From Eudasyphora cyanicolor (taxonomy: Eukaryota > Arthropoda > Insecta > Diptera > Muscidae), in assembly GCA_963930755.1 (NCBI GenBank), contig OZ005736.1:272805071-272869070 (forward strand): a stretch of DNA of 64,000 nt, given 5' to 3'. Made by a program: the position numbers and the translations under genes. A model generated the notes under the pieces. It did no database searches and was not told the origin of the DNA. It worked only from the letters and a program-made list of their open reading frames with translations. Below are positions 46,572-58,206 of this stretch, piece by piece. Numbering within the stretch: the first letter of the stretch is position 1; every line of letters starts with the position of its first letter.

Positions 46572-47327
46572 TCGGGTCCGTCAATAAGAGCTCTACAAAA
46601 GTTTTTTTAAATAAAACAAAAACGGTTTTGGATATCAATGAAATTCTTTATTCCTGTGAAAGTACGTTCGATGCCATTATGTATGGAACTCGATTTCTTT
46701 TGCATGGCCACCACGAGCACGCTTGCAGGAGTCCAGATGCAGACTGGACCATTTCGTGAGATAACACGTTCTCCAAACTTGGTATCCAATAAATTGATTG
46801 TGGCATTCGCAGTGTGGCTTGTGGCGCCGTCCTGTTGGAACCACATGTCCTCCAAGTCCATATCATCCAATTGGGGCCAAAAATATTCGGTTATCATTGA
46901 ACGGTAGCGATTCCCATTCACAGTAACGTGCCGGTCTTGATCATCACGGAAGAAGTACGGCCCAATGACGCCGCCGGCCCATAAACCGCACCAAACCGTA
47001 ATTTTTTCGGGATGCAATAATGACTCATGGAGTACGTGTGGATTGCTGTCTGACCAATAACGCATATTTTGTTTATTGACGAAGCCATTCAGCCAGAAAT
47101 GAGCTTCATCGCTGAAGATGATTTTTCGCGCTCTTAAAGTTGAGGCCACTGACTCCGAATTTCGGTAATAAATTTTAATAATTTCGACTCGTTGTTGGCT
47201 CGTATATCTTTCCATCATGAAATGGCAAACCTTACTGAAGAGAAATGTCAATAGAGCGGCAAAAAATATGGCGTTGTTTGCTGTCCCTGTCGGTATACTT
47301 TTGTAGCGTCCCTGTTGAAAAACCCTT
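46572..47327 (-). mobile_element. mariner deletion derivative (756 bp) with TIRs and TA duplication
   Basis: 30-bp terminal inverted repeats (46572-46601 and 47298-47327) share TCAA..A and GCTACAAAAG-type blocks; the right one, reverse-complemented, starts AAGGGTTTTTCAACAGGGAC. TA stands at 46570-46571 and 47328-47329, as expected for mariner insertion. The element lies cleanly inside the 19-bp satellite. A full-length mariner is about 1.3 kb, so about 0.5 kb was lost internally. It shares its sequence with the copy at 27411-28010. Confidence 0.9.
46607..47215 (-). pseudogene. mariner transposase (DD41D/rosa-like), internally deleted
   Basis: The start is set at the ATG complementary to 47213-47215, giving MERYTSQQRVEIIKIYY, the usual N-terminus of this family. 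After about 30 residues a deletion joins directly to KIIFSDEAHFWLNG, the block with the first catalytic Asp. Most of the helix-turn-helix DNA-binding region is therefore gone. GGVIGPYFFRDDQDRH and WFQQDGATSHTA (second Asp) are intact. A second deletion after VISRNGP removes the third Asp block (CDLTPFDYFLWG), and the frame then shifts; the C-terminal CKRNRVPYIM is legible in another frame. The protein cannot be active, but the termini could have been mobilised in trans. Confidence 0.85.
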
Positions 47328-49710
47328 TATAACTGAAGATATCTCCAGTCCATTAACTAAAGTTTTCCCATAACAAAAGTTATTTTTTCATATAACTGAA
47401 TTTTTGTTCAGTAGCTGAAGTTTTATTCAGTAACAGAAGTTTTCTTCAGTAGCAAAATTTATTTTCGGAACTGAAGTATTTTTCAGTAGCTGAAGTTTTC
47501 ATCACTAACTGAAGCTTTCATGAATAACTGAAATTATCTTCACTAACTTAAAATTTTTGAAGTTACTAAAGTTTTCTTCTCTAACAAAATTTTTATTAAC
47601 TTACTAAATTTTTATTTCTCCAATAAGTGAAGAATTCATCAACAACTGATTTTTTCTTTAACAACTATTTTCTTAAACAAAATTAACTGAAGATATATAT
47701 TCAGTAACAGCAATTTTCTTCAGTAACTGAATTTTTCTCCCATAACCGAAGCTTTCTCCTATAAGTGAATTTTTGTTCACTAGCTGAAGTTTTGTTCAGA
47801 ATCTTAAGTTTTATTTAGCAACTGAAATTTTATTCAACAACTGCAGTTTTATTTAGTAGCAGAATTTCAGAAAATGATTTTCAGTAACTGAAGATTTCTT
47901 CAATAACAGAGTTTCAGAAACTGAAGATTTCTTCAGTAACTGAATTTCAGGAACTGAAGATTTCTTCAATAACTGAATTTCAGGAACTGAAGATTTCTTC
48001 AGTAACTGAATTTCAAGAACTGAAGATTTCTTCAGTAACTGAATATTTCTACAATAACTGAAGTTTTCACTACTAAATAAATAATAAAATAAACTGAAGT
48101 GTTCTTCAGTAACTGGAGTTTTCTTCAGGTCCATAACTTTTCTTCAATAACCGAAAATTCATCAATGACTAAAGTGTTCTTTGATGCCTGAAGTTTTCTA
48201 AACATGCTGAATATGTCGGTTGCCCGTTTTACTGAAAATATAACTGAAGATTTTTCCATTTACTGATTTTCTTCAGTAACTACAGATTTGTTCAGTAACT
48301 GAACTTTTCTTCAGTAACATAATATTTTTTAAATCATAAACATTTGACTAATTACCGAAGTAAATAACCGCATTTTGCCTCGATAACTGAATATTTCTTC
48401 AATCACTACATATTTGTTCAGTAACTGAAGTTTTCTTCAGTGACAGAACATTTTTCCAATAATTGAACAATACTTAACCGCATTTTGCTTCAATAAGTGA
48501 AACTTTCTTCAAAAAATGAAGTTTTCTTCAATAACTGAAACTTGCTTCAGAAACTGAAGTTTTCTTCAATAACATATTGAGAATTTTCATCAGTGTCTGA
48601 AGCTTTCTTCACTAACTGATATTTCTTCAGTAACTAAAGTTTTTTCCAATTTCGTAAAGTTTCTCCTATATCTGAGTTTTTGTTTAGTAACTCAAGTTTT
48701 CTTCAGTAACTGATGTTTACTTAAGAAACTGATGTTTCCTTCAGTAAATGAATTTTTCTTCAATAACTAATGATTTTTCCTGTAACTGAAGTTTTCTTCA
48801 CTAACATAAGTTATCTTCAGTAACTGAAGTTATCTTCAGTAACAGAAGTTTTCTTCAGTAGCTGAAATAGTCTCCAGTAACTGAAGTTTTCTTTAGATGC
48901 TGAAGTTTTCTCCCATAACGGAAGTTTTCTTCAGTAAATGACATTTTTTTAATAACTGAAATTTTCTTCAATAACTGAATATGTAACCAGTTTCTGAAAT
49001 TTTCTTCAATAAATGAAGATTTCCTCAGTAACTGAAGTCCATTTCATTACTGAAGTTATTTTCAATAACCGAAGACTTCATCGGCGGCTCAAATCTTCTG
49101 CAGGGAAAAAAATTTGTCTATAACGTCTTCAATAACAGAGCTTTTCTCCAATAACTGAATATCTTTGCAGTTAACTGAGTAACTGAATGTGTCTTGAATA
49201 TTTTGCTTAAGTAACGTAAGTTTTCAGCTTAGACCGAAGTATGCTCAGCTCAAGTTTTCTGTACTGACTGAAGTGTTCTCCCACTACTCAACGTTTTCAG
49301 TAAACGAATTTTTCTTCTGTATCTGAGAATTTGCGCATAACTGAAGTTTTTCTATGTATTTGGTGTTTTCCTCAGTGATAGGAATAAAAATTGTCTGCAT
49401 TAACAGAAGTTTTCTTTAGTTTTAGAATTCTTCTTCTGCATCTGAAGCTGCTGAAAAATAATTACTGGAGTATTCTTCACTAACTGAAGATTTCCTTCAC
49501 TTAACTGAATAACTGAATTTTTCTTCTGTATCTGAGAATTTGCCCATAACTGAAGTTTCTCTCATTATTTGATGTTTTCCTCAGTGATTGGAATACAAAT
49601 CTTTTGCAGTAACAGAAGTTTACTTTAGTTTTAGAATTCTTCTTCAGCAGCTTCAGTTGGTTGGAGTATTTTTCACTATCTGAAGATTTCTCTAATTATC
49701 TGATTATCAT
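47328..49710. repeat. 19-bp satellite, block 3b
   Basis: It continues block 3a beyond the mariner. At 47870-48050 the unit changes to alternating forms (GAACTGAAGATTTCTTCA and AACTGAATTTCA). This creates a reverse open frame (47853-48134) of repeating LLKKSSVPEIQ, which is a by-product of tandem repetition. Divergence grows toward 49.7 kb, where a ~165-bp segment (49300-49450 / 49505-49660) is duplicated. Confidence 0.85.
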
Positions 49711-51577
49711 ACGCGACAGTTTTTGCGATAATTTCGCAATATTATTGAATGAATTCCATGTTTTTTCTCACATTTTGTTGTGTTATAATGAATTATAACA
49801 TCCCGTATAAACTTATAAAGTCGTTAGAGACAATTTAACGAAAAATGTCTTGTGAGGACATGTCACGGATGCATCATTGACGACAATGTCGTTAAAGACA
49901 ATTAAAGCGATATGTATGTCGCATATCTTGAGGAACATAACACCGATGAATCGTTGACCTTGTTAGGACGGATATCAAAATTTACATCAGTTATGTACGA
50001 AATTGTCTATGTTTGAGTGAAGTGTTATTTTCCCATATTAGAAGTAATTTAAGTAAATTAAAAATAGTATTCTGCACATTGCTGAACCACGAGCTTTTCA
50101 AAACTATGCATTTTATTTCATTGCAGAGCACTATATATTCTAAAAGCGTACCACAAAAAATGCCTGTAGCTTTATTAAGACTAAATTAACCAAACAAAGC
50201 AATTGGGATTGATATATGTGCTAATGTTTTGTTACAAAATGATACTGATTCTGGACATCTTTGGCGAAAAGGCTTTCCGCTGAGTTACATTTTATTATCT
50301 GCTGAGTGTACTAAAGTCCCCAAAAGTGTACCACAAAATCGAATGAAGGGCTTTTATATATGGTGACGATTCATGCTTACCTGAATCTTTTGAAGACATA
50401 AGGAAGGTGTTTCAGTAAAAAATATGTTGGCTAACGGCCAATTCCACAATCTCCGGTTATCCTACAGTTAGAGATAACCTACTGTTATAGTTGTCAGATT
50501 GTATAAAATTTGTATATTTTAACTGTGAGTTAGTTCTAACCGAAGGTTGTGAAATTGGGGGTAAATCACTTAATACCTAACATATACTTATGTTTAGCGC
50601 GAGCACTCAAAGATTACCATAAAACTAATGAAACTACCTGACATCTGTCAAAATGTTCTGCGTACAATTTTTAAAAGTCTGAACATGATTTTAAACTACT
50701 GCCCGAAGATCTCTACAATATTTTATTGAAGATTTAAATTAGCTTCTGTCTAGGGGAAGACCTGGGTCAAATGTTAATTTTATTTTTGGAAAAAATCCCA
50801 AAACGTTTAGAGAATGTCTATGTCTACTTAAAGATTTATTAGCATCCAGCTTAACTTCAACTTGTTTATTCAAAGTTTTATGCTCCCAAAACGTTTAGAG
50901 AAGATGTCTACAAAAAGATTTGCTTTATTTCACAGAGGAATATTAAGTCAAAAGGTCAATGTTGCGAACTTGACCACTACTTAACTACTTGCCTATGTTA
51001 TTTTAATGAAAATAAATTGTATTAACTGAAAATAGCTTTGCTACTTAAAAAAAAACCCACTTTAACTATTGTTCTCCTGCCGCCCCAGGTACTTTGGAAT
51101 CTGCAGCATTTGCTGTCAATCTCGCCTGACTCTAGTAAATATTTTACAATTTTATCTTTTAGCTTTCGGTAATGCATTAAGGTAATGCATGACCTTGACC
51201 TAAACACCATCTGAACAGCGTAGAAACAAACAAAAAAAAATACATCATTGATATCAAACTCAAAAACCATTGTTGTTTTTAAAAGCATGTGTTTTATAAA
51301 ATGTTTTGGGATCAATAACTACGGTTGGAGCAGTACTACTCAATACATCACCGCTGGCCAATGAAACTACTCGTAACTACTACTGTTTGTTTAAAAGGTG
51401 CGAGTAGAAACTTTGGTTTAAATGCAACTTTGCCACGGTGTTGTATTCCTTAGCTTCCCCCACCCCTTTGAGAAACTTGGAAATTTAATACTCTTAAATG
51501 CTGACTTTGGTCTTTCAGTGTACCCAAAACACTCGAAGAAAGTGGTGAGTCTAGGGAATAGAACTTCAAGTCAACTA
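49711..51577. other. Unique-looking spacer with two inverted GTGGTACAC-box monomers
   Basis: Single monomers on the minus strand lie at about 50071-50160 (TACCACAAAA box) and 50246-50340 (CCAAAAGTGTACCACAAAAT box). Each has the GCAGAATC/CCAGAATC-type element at the expected distance. The short open frames at 51.0-51.6 kb have no domain. Confidence 0.5.
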
Positions 51578-52389
51578 ACGGGTTTTCCAATAGGTATGAT
51601 ATGATTTTGAAGTGACGTTTCGACCATTTGTAATATGTCATGATCTGTCATTTGTTTTTCATTGTATTCAGTAGTGTTTACAATTTCATCATGGAGAGAT
51701 ATACGCAAGAACAACGTTTATAAATTATTCAGTTTTATTACCAAAATAATCGTTCTCCAATTGCAACTTTTCGTGTCCATTTTTTTAAATAAAAAAAAAA
51801 CATTTTCCAGTCGACCTACGACCTTGACACTCATGAGCAATATTTTAGCTCTCGTTAAGAGCGATCTTTTCGACATTAACCGATTCCCGATCCGACGTAC
51901 CGTTAATTAGCTAGAGCTAGAAAATAAACTTTCCGTTCACATTTAAAAATTATGCTAAGTCCATTTTTTTTAAATCCAAATAACTCACTTTCCAGTCGAC
52001 CTACGACCTTGACACCCATAAGCAATATTTTAGCTCTCGTTAAGAGCGATCTTTTTGCCATTGACCGATTGTGGCTACGTGCCACACAGCAAATGAAACA
52101 ATTGAATTGTTGAGAGAAAAGTTTGGAGATTCGATTATTTCAAGAAATTGTGATATTGAATGGCCTTCATGAAGTTGTGATTTAACACCTTTAGACTATT
52201 TCTTGTGGGGTTATTTGAAGTCATTGGTCTTTCGAAATAAACCAGACTCTCTTCATGCTTTACAAGTCCATATAGAACGTGCCATTCATGACATACGACT
52301 TGATTTAGTGGAAAAAGTGCTCGAAAATTGGGTTCATCGAATTCGTTGCTGCAGAGACCAATTTTAGAACCATTTTTCAAAAATTTCAT
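51578..52389 (+). pseudogene. Third mariner-like relic, diverged, with internal duplication
   Basis: The left end ACGGGTTTTCCAATAGG follows TA (51576-51577). The reading MERYTQEQRL, a stop, then IIQFYYQNNRSPIATFRVHF starts at 51691 and matches the mariner N-terminus. The C-terminal part is read from about 52075: HTANETIELLREKFG, then EWPS-stop-SCDLTPLDYFLWGYLKS (third Asp), then ENWVHRIRCC. The first and second catalytic Asp blocks are missing. In their place a ~100-bp segment occurs twice (51808-51895 and 51993-52075), sharing GTCGACCTACGACCTTGACA and CAATATTTTAGCTCTCGTTA. No right-hand terminal repeat was found. It belongs to the same DD41D-like group but a different subfamily from the copies at 27.4 and 46.6 kb. 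Confidence 0.7.
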
Positions 52390-53091
52390 AATGATTTTAA
52401 ATTAATTATATTCCAATTTTATAGTAATGTTTCAATTCTGCCCATATTTTAATCATTTTAGGACATTTGTCTTTGTTTAAAAGGTTTGTTGTATTTTCAA
52501 TGAACTCTCTTATTTCCTCGGGTGTTTGCTTGCGCTCATTTGCGCCCCGTCAAGAAGTGTTGGGGGTTCATGAATTTATGGCTTTTCATTGTTTGTTCCT
52601 CGCAATGTTTGTTGCTTTTGTTCGATTGCCCGTTCGTCAAGTATTGGATGACGTTTGCTTAATTGTGTGAATCTCCGCCGATTGTTGGCGTTTATGTCTG
52701 TCCATCCGTCCTTTCCGTCTTCAAACGCATTGAATTCAAACGTTTTTTTTGTCGACTCAACAATCATTTGAAATATTTAAACATTTACCCCCGGCCGTTG
52801 CTTCTGTTTCTTTGTTTGTGTTATTGTTGTTTGTTTGTTATTGTTAATTTCTGTTAAGTGACTGTTGATTGAGAAAAAAGGAGAGAGAAAAAAGAAGAAG
52901 ATGTACAAAGAAAAACAAACCATCCAAACTAAATTTGCATAATAATCTGGGGCTTACGTTCAAGTGCAGTGAGAGAAATTTTTGCATGATTTAAACAGAT
53001 TTGCATTCTAAAAATTTTCAGAGTTGGAAATATATCGACATTTTCGCTTAAAAGTCCTTCTTCGACATCTAGAAATTAAGGAGGAAAAATT
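52390..53091. other. Unique-looking non-coding DNA
   Basis: Mixed composition with a short (GTCY)-like tract near 52695-52720. No gene was recognised. Confidence 0.4.
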
Positions 53092-53590
53092 GCAACAAGA
53101 GGCAATCAGGCAGTCCAACGAAAGATGCATAGTAATTGGCTCCTTCAGGGTAGCTAGAAAAATCTGGCCAAGGTATGAGCTGAGAAGGTCGAAATATCTC
53201 CTCGCACTAGAGAGGAAAAGAATGTCAACGTTAGCATCAGTTCTGACGGGACACTGCTTGATCGGCGAACACACCAAAAGACTGGGTATTGACTCCAATG
53301 ACTTCTGCAGAAGCTGTGGAGATGAGGAAGAAATGGAGAGCATTGAGCACTTGCTATGCAACTGTCCCGCTTTGAGTAAACGACGACTGGACATACACTG
53401 TTCGGCCTTTTTAGACAGTCTAACAGATATTTCCGGTACCGATATTTATATCGAAATTTGTATATCGAACAGTTTGGTTGCGATGAGGGGCATTTCAACC
53501 CGTGGTAACACTAGGGACCTAAACTGGTCTATGTGTGCTGGTCCAAAAAAACGGCTAACACCCAAACCTAAACTTACACCTGTTTTATTT
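53092..53590 (+). pseudogene. LINE C-terminal fragment
   Basis: It matches 8068-8540 of the larger LINE. It reads QQEAIRQSNERC, IWPRYELRRSKYL, GHCLIGEHTKRLGIDSND and the Cys/His cluster CRSCGDEEEMES / IEHLLCNCPAL, then RGISTRGNTRDLNWSMC near the end. The fragment is open from before its start through 53668, because the junction at about 53092 happens to be in frame. It ends in a CCCAAACCTAAACTTACACC tail. It is 5'-truncated, far shorter than a full element, and less decayed than the 11-kb copy. Confidence 0.8.
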
Positions 53591-53689
53591 TTACCTCCAA
53601 TAAAAATGTATATTAGAAATCATTCCAATATTTTACAATTTGTGCTTAGAGGAGCTTATCTGCTATAAGATCTTCGCCATGTCCATTGA

Positions 53690-54335
53690 TCTTCTAGAAA
53701 GATTCCCCCACTTGATTTAATTTGATGATTCCTCGCTTTTGACTAAATTAATCTATATGTAGCTGAACCGGAATGTTTCCTCGTTTTCCTCTAATCTAGG
53801 GTTCCGTCCTGCATTCAGTCCTTCTACCAGCCCCATTCATGTCGTAATGGTCCTATAATCTTCTGGTGGGATTTTCCATTTGATTTCGTTTTGATGACTT
53901 ACTAAAATTGGACTATATTAATCTATATAAAGCTGAACCGGAAAATCCATTTCTTGTTCTCTCATTCAAGGCCTAATTCCTTTCTAAGTCTTCCGCCCTA
54001 GCATCAATTTGTCTGCCCTTTTTCCCCCATTAATAAATTTTAAGGCATTTTATATTTCATTTCATAGTACTTCAATGACAACCCCCTTTTGAATTAGTTA
54101 ATCTATCTGTAGTTGAACTTGAATGTCGCCTCGTTTTTCACTTAGTCAGCACCTAATTCCTATCAAAGGCTTCCGTCATATCATCTGTTCGTCAGGCAGT
54201 CCTATTTCTGTTTTTCCCCCAATCGTTTGGTAGGCATTTTCCATTTGATTTAATTTTTATGACATTCCCCTTTTTAATTACTTAATCAATTACTGTAGCT
54301 AGAGCAGAATCAGTATGTCAATTCAGTCATTTTAT
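53690..54335 (+). repeat. Diverged ~175-bp tandem repeat, about 3.5 units
   Basis: TTAATCTATAT followed by AGCTGAACCGGAA-type sequence recurs at 53748, 53918, 54098 and 54281 (spacing 170-183 bp). Each is followed by CTAATTCCT- and CTTCCGTC-type strings and GGCATTTTCCATTTGATTT. Confidence 0.7.
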
Positions 54336-54650
54336 CAGGCAGTAATTTGGCGCTCGTATTTCCTGTGATCGGTTTATCATTTTATCCGTCCAAACAAACA
54401 CTCTGGCATCTCCATTTGAAAGCTTCTCTTAGTGGGAAGTCAGAACTCCTAACTTCCTCGTAGTCAATATATCTTCGATTCCATTCAGGTTATCTTCCCG
54501 GGTGAAATTCATATAATAATAATAAAGTTATTCTAATAGAGAAAAGGGGGACTTTGGAATTAATGTTCTTTTGACAGACTTCATTCTGCCTTCACGGACT
54601 TGCTATTAAAAGAAAATCCTACCCAGGAACAGATTAACAAAATGGTGCTT

Positions 54651-54845
54651 CGATATTCAACTGAAGCAGGCCTTAGTTCTAGTTATATCCTACTATGCTC
54701 CTAGGTACTTTCCCCTCCATCCTATAACCAAATCTTTATATACCAATCGATATTCAACTGAAGCAGGCCTTTCTTCTAGTTATATCCTACTACGCTCCTA
54801 GGTACTTTCCCTCCATCCTATAACCAGCTCTTTATCTATCAATGA
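54651..54845 (+). repeat. 97-bp tandem duplication
   Basis: CGATATTCAACTGAAGCAGG starts at 54651 and again at 54748. The two units are nearly identical, so the duplication is recent. Confidence 0.85.
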
Positions 54846-54959
54846 TATCCATACAGGAAATTGGACTAGTACAATACCAAACTCAGTCCGCAGATTGTCC
54901 CCTTTAGAAGAAAACAACCGGTAACTTTAACATACAATGTCAGACTATGTGTACTCGAC

Positions 54960-56440
54960 TGTATCTATACCAAAGAGTAGATAACCCAACTGCTCGTACA
55001 CTAAGGCGTAGATAACCCAAATTATCGTCAACTAAGGCGTAAATAACCCAACTTGTTGTCTTCCTCTTAGTAACCAACTAACCACCTACTAAGCTTGTGT
55101 ATCATTAACCCAACCGGTCGTCAACTAAGTAATGCGTAGAAAAAAGATCCAACTGACCGCTTACTAAGGGGGAGATAATCAAACTGTATCATTACTAAGG
55201 AGTAGATAACCCAACTCGCCCTCTACTAGGGAGTAAATAATTCAACTTGTTGTATACTAATAAGTAGATATCCCAACTGACCGCCTACTAAGAACGAGAT
55301 AACCCAACTGTGTCTCTACCAAGGAGTGGATAATCCAACTTGTCAACTAAGACGTAGAACATCCAATTTTTCGTCAACTGAGGTGTAGATAACCCAACTG
55401 GTCGCCTACTAGGGAGTAGATAACCCATCTGGTCGCCTACTAATACGTAGATAATCATATTTGTCGATAACTATACTGGCCCTCTACTAGGGAGTAGATA
55501 ACTCAACTTGTTATATACTAAGAAGCAGACAACCCAACTGGTAGCCAATCAAGGACGAGATAACCCAACTATATCTCTACCAGGGGATAGATAACCCAAC
55601 TATTCAACTAAATCGATAAATATCAAAGGAGGAGATAACCCAACTGTATCTCTACTAAGGAGCACATAACATAACTGACCACCTGCTTAGGATAAGATAA
55701 CCCAACTGGTCGTCCATGAAGGTGTAGATAATCCATTTAGTCGTCAACTATGATGTAGATAACCCATCTTGTCGTCCACTAAGGAGTAAATAACCTAACT
55801 GACCGCCCACAACGGACGAGCTAAGCAACTGTATCTATTCCGAACAGTAGATAACCCAACTGACCGCCTACAAAGGAGGATATAACCTTACTGTATCTCT
55901 ACTAATCAGTAGTAGATAACCCAACCTCTCGTCAACTAAGGCGTAGATAAACCGATATGTCGTCATCTAAGGCGTATATAACACAAATTGTCATTTACTA
56001 AGGAGTTAATAACCCAACTGACCTCTTACAAAGGAAGAGATAACCCAAGTGTATCTCTTAAACAGTAGATATCCTATCTAGTCGTCAACGTCATCATATA
56101 ATTCGTAGATAACCCAACTTGACATCTACTAAGGATTTGATAACCCAACTGACCGCTTACAAAGGAGGAGATACCTGTATCTCTACTAGGGAGTAGCTAA
56201 CCCAACTAGTCGTCAACTAAGGCATAGATGACCCAACATACTACTAAGGAGGAGATAACTCAACTGTATCTCTACTAAGGAGGTACAGGTGTTCATATAT
56301 AACCCGATTTGTCGTCTTTTAAGGCGTAGGTAACCAAATTTGTCATCTACTAAGGAGTTGACAAACCAGGAGGAGCTAACCCAACTGGCCGTCAACTAAC
56401 CCAACTGGTATTAGATAACTGGTTGTCTACTACGGAATAG
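54960..56440 (+). repeat. 31-bp satellite, type 1 (GTAGATAACCCAACTG)
   Basis: About 47 diverged units; GTAGATAACCCAACTG is followed by variable CCGCCTACTAAGGA-like sequence. Units begin at 54978, 55009 and 55040, a period of 31. No coding sequence. Confidence 0.85.
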
Positions 56441-58206
56441 GTTTTCCTGTTGCTGTCATATGATGTCATACGAGATCTACCAGTATTGTTTTGTGCCTTT
56501 AACCATAACTAGCTGACACCCTCCATTCCATACGTGACCAAATCAGTGGTAGGTCCTAATTTGACTAGTACTGGAATCAGTGGGCTGTAATGTTCCGCCT
56601 GAAGAAAAAATACTTTCCATCTGCTGACTTGGTTTGCAATATGTGTCTCAGTCGTAGCATTCAACGATCATGTATTCTTATTTACTGTTTTGCTAAACCT
56701 TGACCGTCTTTGCTTCTATCGGTCGATTCCCCTCTCCGTCTGTTCTCCGTTATTGGAATAACCTTATTTTACTTAAAAATTAGTTGTGCCCTTAACTATC
56801 CTGTAGAATTAATTGGAAAGGCCACAACGCAATCACCTACCCTACTGAACAGGTCTGAAGTAGATGTAACTATAGATCTTTTTATACATATTTATACAAG
56901 CCATACAATTAAGCTGTCATGAACATATTCAAATTAGTCATTCTTCTAAGTCTTTTCCGTCTTTCCTACTAGAATTAGGGCCCACTGTCTTTGAATATCG
57001 AGGACAGATATTTAATTTATTGGACACAGATCGATACTGTATTTTCAATCAGAAAGGCCAATCAACCAACTCGAGGAATATTCTTTCTCATTCGTATGAA
57101 CTGCAACCCAAAACCGCGTTCAAACTCTAGCAACGAGTGTTAAATCGGTACCCTAAAAACGAGTGGACTGATGTATTATAATAATTCTCATCTACTTCAT
57201 GTATTGGCCTTCTTCTTATTTTACCTTTTATTTTTTTTGCTACCACAGAACTTTTAAAACCTTTCATGACAAATAAAGTAGTCTGCTTTCCCGTGCATCG
57301 ACTCCTCATGATGTATGTCTTATTCTATGCTTTGACTCCTTTTTATTTCTTTCAGTGTACAATCACATCCATAATGCACATGCTTAGTGATGCTCATTTC
57401 ACAAGTCTTTACAACAGAAATTATTTATTTATTTATGAGCAGCCATTCCAACACATTACTGCCAATGCGTCACCATTTGAATTTGCATGAGCGGAGTCTG
57501 AGCCTGGGCTGTTGCAGCTAGCACCTCCAACGTCCACATTCGCCACAGCACATACCAAACAAAGCTCATCTCCATCTCAATCTGGTTACATGCCATCACA
57601 ATTTCATCTCAAGTACCTACTACTGAGAGTGCAATTACCACATATCGCCTATCTAACTTGGAACAGTCTGACTGACTGACTGCTTGACTTGTTTGTGTGG
57701 GTTGAGCGTTGTCCAAATCCCAATCGAAATCCATTGGACCGGTGATGACTGGTGGTGGTTGGAGGTACTTGAAGATTTGCTTGATTTGGTGTGATTACAA
57801 AAGTTATTAACGCCACAACGAAATGCATAACTTGAGATTTGAGTCGGTTTGCAAGTCTAAGTGCATATTTTTCTGAACTTATGTCCACCAGTGTGTTTGC
57901 CTTCGCCGAGAAGGCGATTTGACTGTAGTTTCTTCGAAACTTGTTAATTTTTATGAAGAAAATTGCATCCGTTTGCATTGCATAGAGTTGTGGTGCTGCC
58001 GTGTCCAGCATTGGCGTTTTCTATAGACCAGAAATAAATTAAACGGATCCAAATGAGTTTTAATGAAAACACACTTGAATAACTTCAAATGATTAAGATT
58101 TCTAGATAAGCCTTCTAAGTTTGTGGTGGGAAATTAGTTTAACCTTTAGAACTAATTCCCAGTTCGAATGGACGGGGGAGAATGAAATTGAATCGAGTTT
58201 TGTAGG
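56441..58206. other. Unique-looking DNA between the two 31-bp satellites
   Basis: It has a higher-complexity part around 57480-58020. This includes a minus-strand open frame of 120 codons (58011-57649) whose product has no recognisable domain. Start context and neighbours give no support, so it is left as a possibility only. Short plus-strand frames near 56.7 and 57.3 kb are likewise unassigned. Confidence 0.4.

Noticed and set aside
47853..48134. Reverse open frame with repeating LLKKSSVPEIQ, which looks like a repeat protein
   Set aside because: It is a read-through of locally regular tandem satellite units that happen to keep frame. The repeat is disrupted on both sides and has no start context.
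51800..52075. The two direct repeats considered as long terminal repeats of a small retroelement
   Set aside because: The repeats are only ~85-100 bp, lack TG...CA ends, a primer-binding site or a polypurine tract, and lie inside a mariner relic.
57649..58011. 120-codon reverse open frame in unique DNA
   Set aside because: No domain, no recognisable homologue and no supporting context. The length is possible by chance in a window this size.
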